From the NCBI GenBank assembly GCA_020636025.1, contig JACJYQ010000002.1, forward strand, positions 1 through 64,000: 64,000 nucleotides of DNA. Reading direction: 5' to 3'. Position numbers and translations under genes: made by a program. Positions 61,459-64,000 of this stretch are shown one piece after another. The notes below the pieces were generated by a model. That model worked only from the letters and a program-made list of their open reading frames with translations, searched no databases and was not told the DNA's origin. Numbering within the stretch: the first letter of the stretch is position 1; every line of letters begins with the position of its first letter. This DNA is from Lewinellaceae bacterium (GTDB lineage: Bacteria; Bacteroidota; Bacteroidia; Chitinophagales; Saprospiraceae).

Positions 61459-63984
61459 TTGAAACACCTGCCCGTTTTTCTGATCCTATGCACCGCATTA
61501 TTGATCACCTCTTGCAAGCAACATCCATCCATACAAGAAGAATCTGCATCGGAAGCCGGAGAAGCCTTTGAGCATTGGGGTGCCGCCCGCCTGTTCCCGG
61601 ACGGGATATTTCACACCGAAAAATACACGGAAGCATTTGAGATCATGCGCCTGAGCGCCGAGTTACGGGGCGACAGAAGTCCCAGTTGGGAAGACATTGG
61701 GCCCAAGAACATTGGTGGCCGTACGCTTTGTCTGGCCATAAATCCACAGGACACCAACATTCTGTGGCTGGGAAGCGCCGGCGGTGGAATATGGAAAAGC
61801 GAAACGGGTGGCAGAGGCGCTGCCGCCTGGCACAGAGTGGAAACGGGATTCCCGGTTATGGGTGTCAGCGCGCTGGCCCTGGAGCCCGGAAATCCGGATG
61901 TGATCTACGCCGGAACCGGGGAGGTGTATAATGTGGAAAATGCCCAGCCGAGTGTAGCCATCAGAATCACACGGGGAACCTATGGTATTGGCATTTTAAA
62001 ATCCAGCGACGGTGGTGCCACCTGGGTAAAAAGCCTGGATTGGAGCTACGGACAAATGCGTGGAGTTCAGGACATAAAGATAAATCCGCTCCGCCCGGCA
62101 ACTGTACTGGCTGCAACCTCAGAAGGCTTAATGCGCAGCTGGGATGCCGGACAAACATGGCACATGATATTCGCTCAGAAAATGGCTGTGGACATTGAAA
62201 TAAATCCGGTGGATACAAATCGCATATTTTGCAGTTTCGGCTCGCACAGAGACGATGCGACCAGTGGAGTGTACCGTTCTACAGACGGCGGCGCTTCTTT
62301 CCAGAAATTAACCAACGGCATCGCTACTTCCTACTCCGGAAAAGCCATGTTGGGTATTTCGCCAAGTCAACCGGATACGATGTATGTATCGGTTGGAAAC
62401 GAAGAGGCTCAGGAAGGGTTTTATATGACTGCCGATGGCGGCGATAGCTGGACATCCGTGAGCAATTTCGATGTATGTATATACCAGGGCTGGTATGCAC
62501 ACGATGTGGCTGTAAAACCGGATGACGCCAAAACATTTATCTGGACGGGCATTGACGCCTGGAAATCGGTTACAAGCGGGGCTTTGGTTACGCATAAGAC
62601 TTACTGGTATTTGTGGAATTTTGGATACGTGCCCGCTGGTTCATCCGAAGGACCCACGGATTATGTACATGCCGATATCCACCGCGCATATTTCAGTCCG
62701 ACAGACCCCAATAAGCTATATCTGGTTACTGATGGAGGCCTTTTCGTATCCTCCGATGCCGGCGAAACCTTTGAAGGGAGAAATGGAGGATATCAGTCGC
62801 AGCAATTTTATGCCAATATTGGATACTCCACTTATACCAATGACTTGTGTATCGGCGGCATGCAGGACAATGGTTCAGCCATTTATTTCGGCGACCCGTC
62901 CTGGATTCGGGTCATTGGTGGCGACGGCGAGTGTGCGGCCATTTACCCTGGAAATGATGATATAATGTTTGGCTCCACTCAATACCTGAATATGTACAAA
63001 AGTGAAAACGGCGGAGCAGACTGGTATGGCGTTGGCGCTGAGATAAATGAAGAAGCGGCCTTTGACGGACCTTTCGAATTTGCACCTTCCAACCCGAATA
63101 TTATGTATGCCGGAGCAAAGAGTATCTGGCGTTCTTCAAATCAGGGACAAAACTGGATAAATGCCTCCAGCGGTCCCATTGCGGGAGGTGATGTTATCCT
63201 AACCATGGCTGTAAACCCCGGAAACCCAGATGAGGTGTTTTGCAGTACAGCTCCTAGCGCTACTAACCTGGCACGCGTTTACCGCTTTTCAGCCAGTAAC
63301 GGCATCACCCAGCAGCTGGCAGGTCTGCCGAATCGCTATTGTATGGACATAGCTTTTCATCCAAGTGACTACAACACCTTGTTTGCAGTATTTAATGGTT
63401 TTAATACCCAGCACGTATATAAATCAAGCAATCACGGATTTACCTGGGCACCTGTTGATAATGGACTGCCGGATGTGCCAACCAATACGATACTGATTGA
63501 TCCCTTGTACCCTGACAATGTCTACATCGGAAATGATCTGGGCGTATGGCTGTCGCAAAATGGCGGGGATAGCTGGTCTCTTTATTCTTCAGAGGCACCC
63601 ATGGCCATGCCGGTTATGCACCTGAGCATAAGCTCCGGGAGAAAGCTGAGGGCTGCCACCCACGGACTGGGTGTTTGGCAAACAGACATGGCAGGCGCTT
63701 CAAATAGTTATGAAGCCAGTTATGTAGTGAACAATCTTTCGGTACAACCAAACCCGGCCAGCGAAACGGCTGTACTTTCATTCAGTCTGGGTAAATCGGC
63801 AACTACCTCCATTGAAATTGTAGACATGTCCGGGAAACAACTCTGGCGTTCTGGAAACGAAACCCTGTCAGCTGGCCCGCATACACGATCATTGCCCGTG
63901 GCGCAACTGCCTGCAGGTACGTATGGCGTTATAGTTAGAAGCAGCAAAAGCAACAATTCTTGCCTCTTGGTGAAGAGAAAATAG
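61459..63984 (+). CDS. Sortilin/BNR-type propeller lipoprotein with T9SS sorting domain
   Basis: 841 residues. A signal ends in a lipobox with C19 (LLITSCKQ), followed by two propellers made of Asp-box repeats: ILWLGSAGGGIWKSETGG, GVYRSTDGGASFQKL, MYKSENGGADWYG, IWRSSNQGQNWI, VYKSSNHGFTWAP. The T9SS domain is VQPNPASETAVLS, LPAGTYGVIVRSS. It is a paralogue of the protein at 32679-35159, sharing the start (WEDIGPKNIGGRT versus WSLAGPNNIGGRI). The start codon is a TTG. Both a lipobox and a T9SS domain are present, so processing is unclear. Its ligand is unknown. Confidence 0.88.
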   Translation: MKHLPVFLILCTALLITSCKQHPSIQEESASEAGEAFEHWGAARLFPDGIFHTEKYTEAFEIMRLSAELRGDRSPSWEDIGPKNIGGRTLCLAINPQDTNILWLGSAGGGIWKSETGGRGAAAWHRVETGFPVMGVSALALEPGNPDVIYAGTGEVYNVENAQPSVAIRITRGTYGIGILKSSDGGATWVKSLDWSYGQMRGVQDIKINPLRPATVLAATSEGLMRSWDAGQTWHMIFAQKMAVDIEINPVDTNRIFCSFGSHRDDATSGVYRSTDGGASFQKLTNGIATSYSGKAMLGISPSQPDTMYVSVGNEEAQEGFYMTADGGDSWTSVSNFDVCIYQGWYAHDVAVKPDDAKTFIWTGIDAWKSVTSGALVTHKTYWYLWNFGYVPAGSSEGPTDYVHADIHRAYFSPTDPNKLYLVTDGGLFVSSDAGETFEGRNGGYQSQQFYANIGYSTYTNDLCIGGMQDNGSAIYFGDPSWIRVIGGDGECAAIYPGNDDIMFGSTQYLNMYKSENGGADWYGVGAEINEEAAFDGPFEFAPSNPNIMYAGAKSIWRSSNQGQNWINASSGPIAGGDVILTMAVNPGNPDEVFCSTAPSATNLARVYRFSASNGITQQLAGLPNRYCMDIAFHPSDYNTLFAVFNGFNTQHVYKSSNHGFTWAPVDNGLPDVPTNTILIDPLYPDNVYIGNDLGVWLSQNGGDSWSLYSSEAPMAMPVMHLSISSGRKLRAATHGLGVWQTDMAGASNSYEASYVVNNLSVQPNPASETAVLSFSLGKSATTSIEIVDMSGKQLWRSGNETLSAGPHTRSLPVAQLPAGTYGVIVRSSKSNNSCLLVKRK

Positions 63985-64000
63985 GTTCGATTGCCACCCT

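Noticed and set aside
1..64000. tRNA or rRNA genes
   Set aside because: I saw no cloverleaf with a GTTCNANNC arm and no rRNA core motif while reading the intergenic gaps. A tRNAscan-SE run would settle it.

Overview
The window comes from a Bacteroidota chromosome, probably of the Saprospiria/Chitinophagia type. The evidence is consistent throughout. Ten proteins end in type IX secretion (T9SS, Por) sorting domains with the PNP...G(I/V)Y pattern. A MurF-alanine racemase fusion and a SusC-like TonB-dependent receptor are present. Start sites lack Shine-Dalgarno sequences, and several leaders carry the Bacteroidota promoter element TAnnTTTG. No rRNA, tRNA, CRISPR array, transposase or phage gene was seen. 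Species cannot be named from sequence alone.

Layout. 1-3144: a cluster of three secreted T9SS proteins, the first cut by the window edge. 3238-9057: cell-wall ligase/racemase fusion and a secreted thermolysin-type protease. 9306-17251: a small membrane protein, a large ThuA/sugar dehydrogenase/cytochrome c fusion, a Gfo/Idh/MocA oxidoreductase, a SAM hydrolase, PhoH and ApaG. 17398-22190: secreted zinc protease, thioredoxin reductase and a sugar nucleotidyltransferase. 22464-29477: two tandem esterase-fold T9SS proteins, a TonB receptor and an orphan response regulator. 29723-32657: HAD phosphatase-like protein, SdiA-regulated-like protein and the E2 subunit of 2-oxoglutarate dehydrogenase. 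32679-38227: two large T9SS surface proteins. 38628-48245: CBS protein, aminotransferase, lipoprotein, universal stress protein, amidohydrolase, GNAT enzyme, methylmalonyl-CoA mutase and adenosylhomocysteinase. 48429-63984: T9SS proteins, DUF5916-type protein, GH95 fucosidase, TPR-adenylate cyclase, RecJ, a four-helix-bundle protein, ArfB, a GT39-like transferase and a sortilin-type propeller lipoprotein. Most genes are housekeeping or secreted single genes. There are few obvious operons and no complete polysaccharide utilisation locus.

The most unusual content lies between the genes. Many intergenic gaps carry one of about nine short-period sequence 'words' (called A to J here), usually as two inverted arms. 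These sit directly at stop codons, in several cases supplying the stop codon or the last codons. One word has entered the methylmalonyl-CoA mutase reading frame as 23 in-frame codons. One unit (58670-59166) has 35-bp perfect inverted arms and encloses a complete four-helix-bundle (S23/Avd-like) gene. My inference is that this is the coding form of an element family and the other units are non-coding relatives. A second theme is local homogenisation of T9SS sorting-domain coding ends between neighbouring paralogues.
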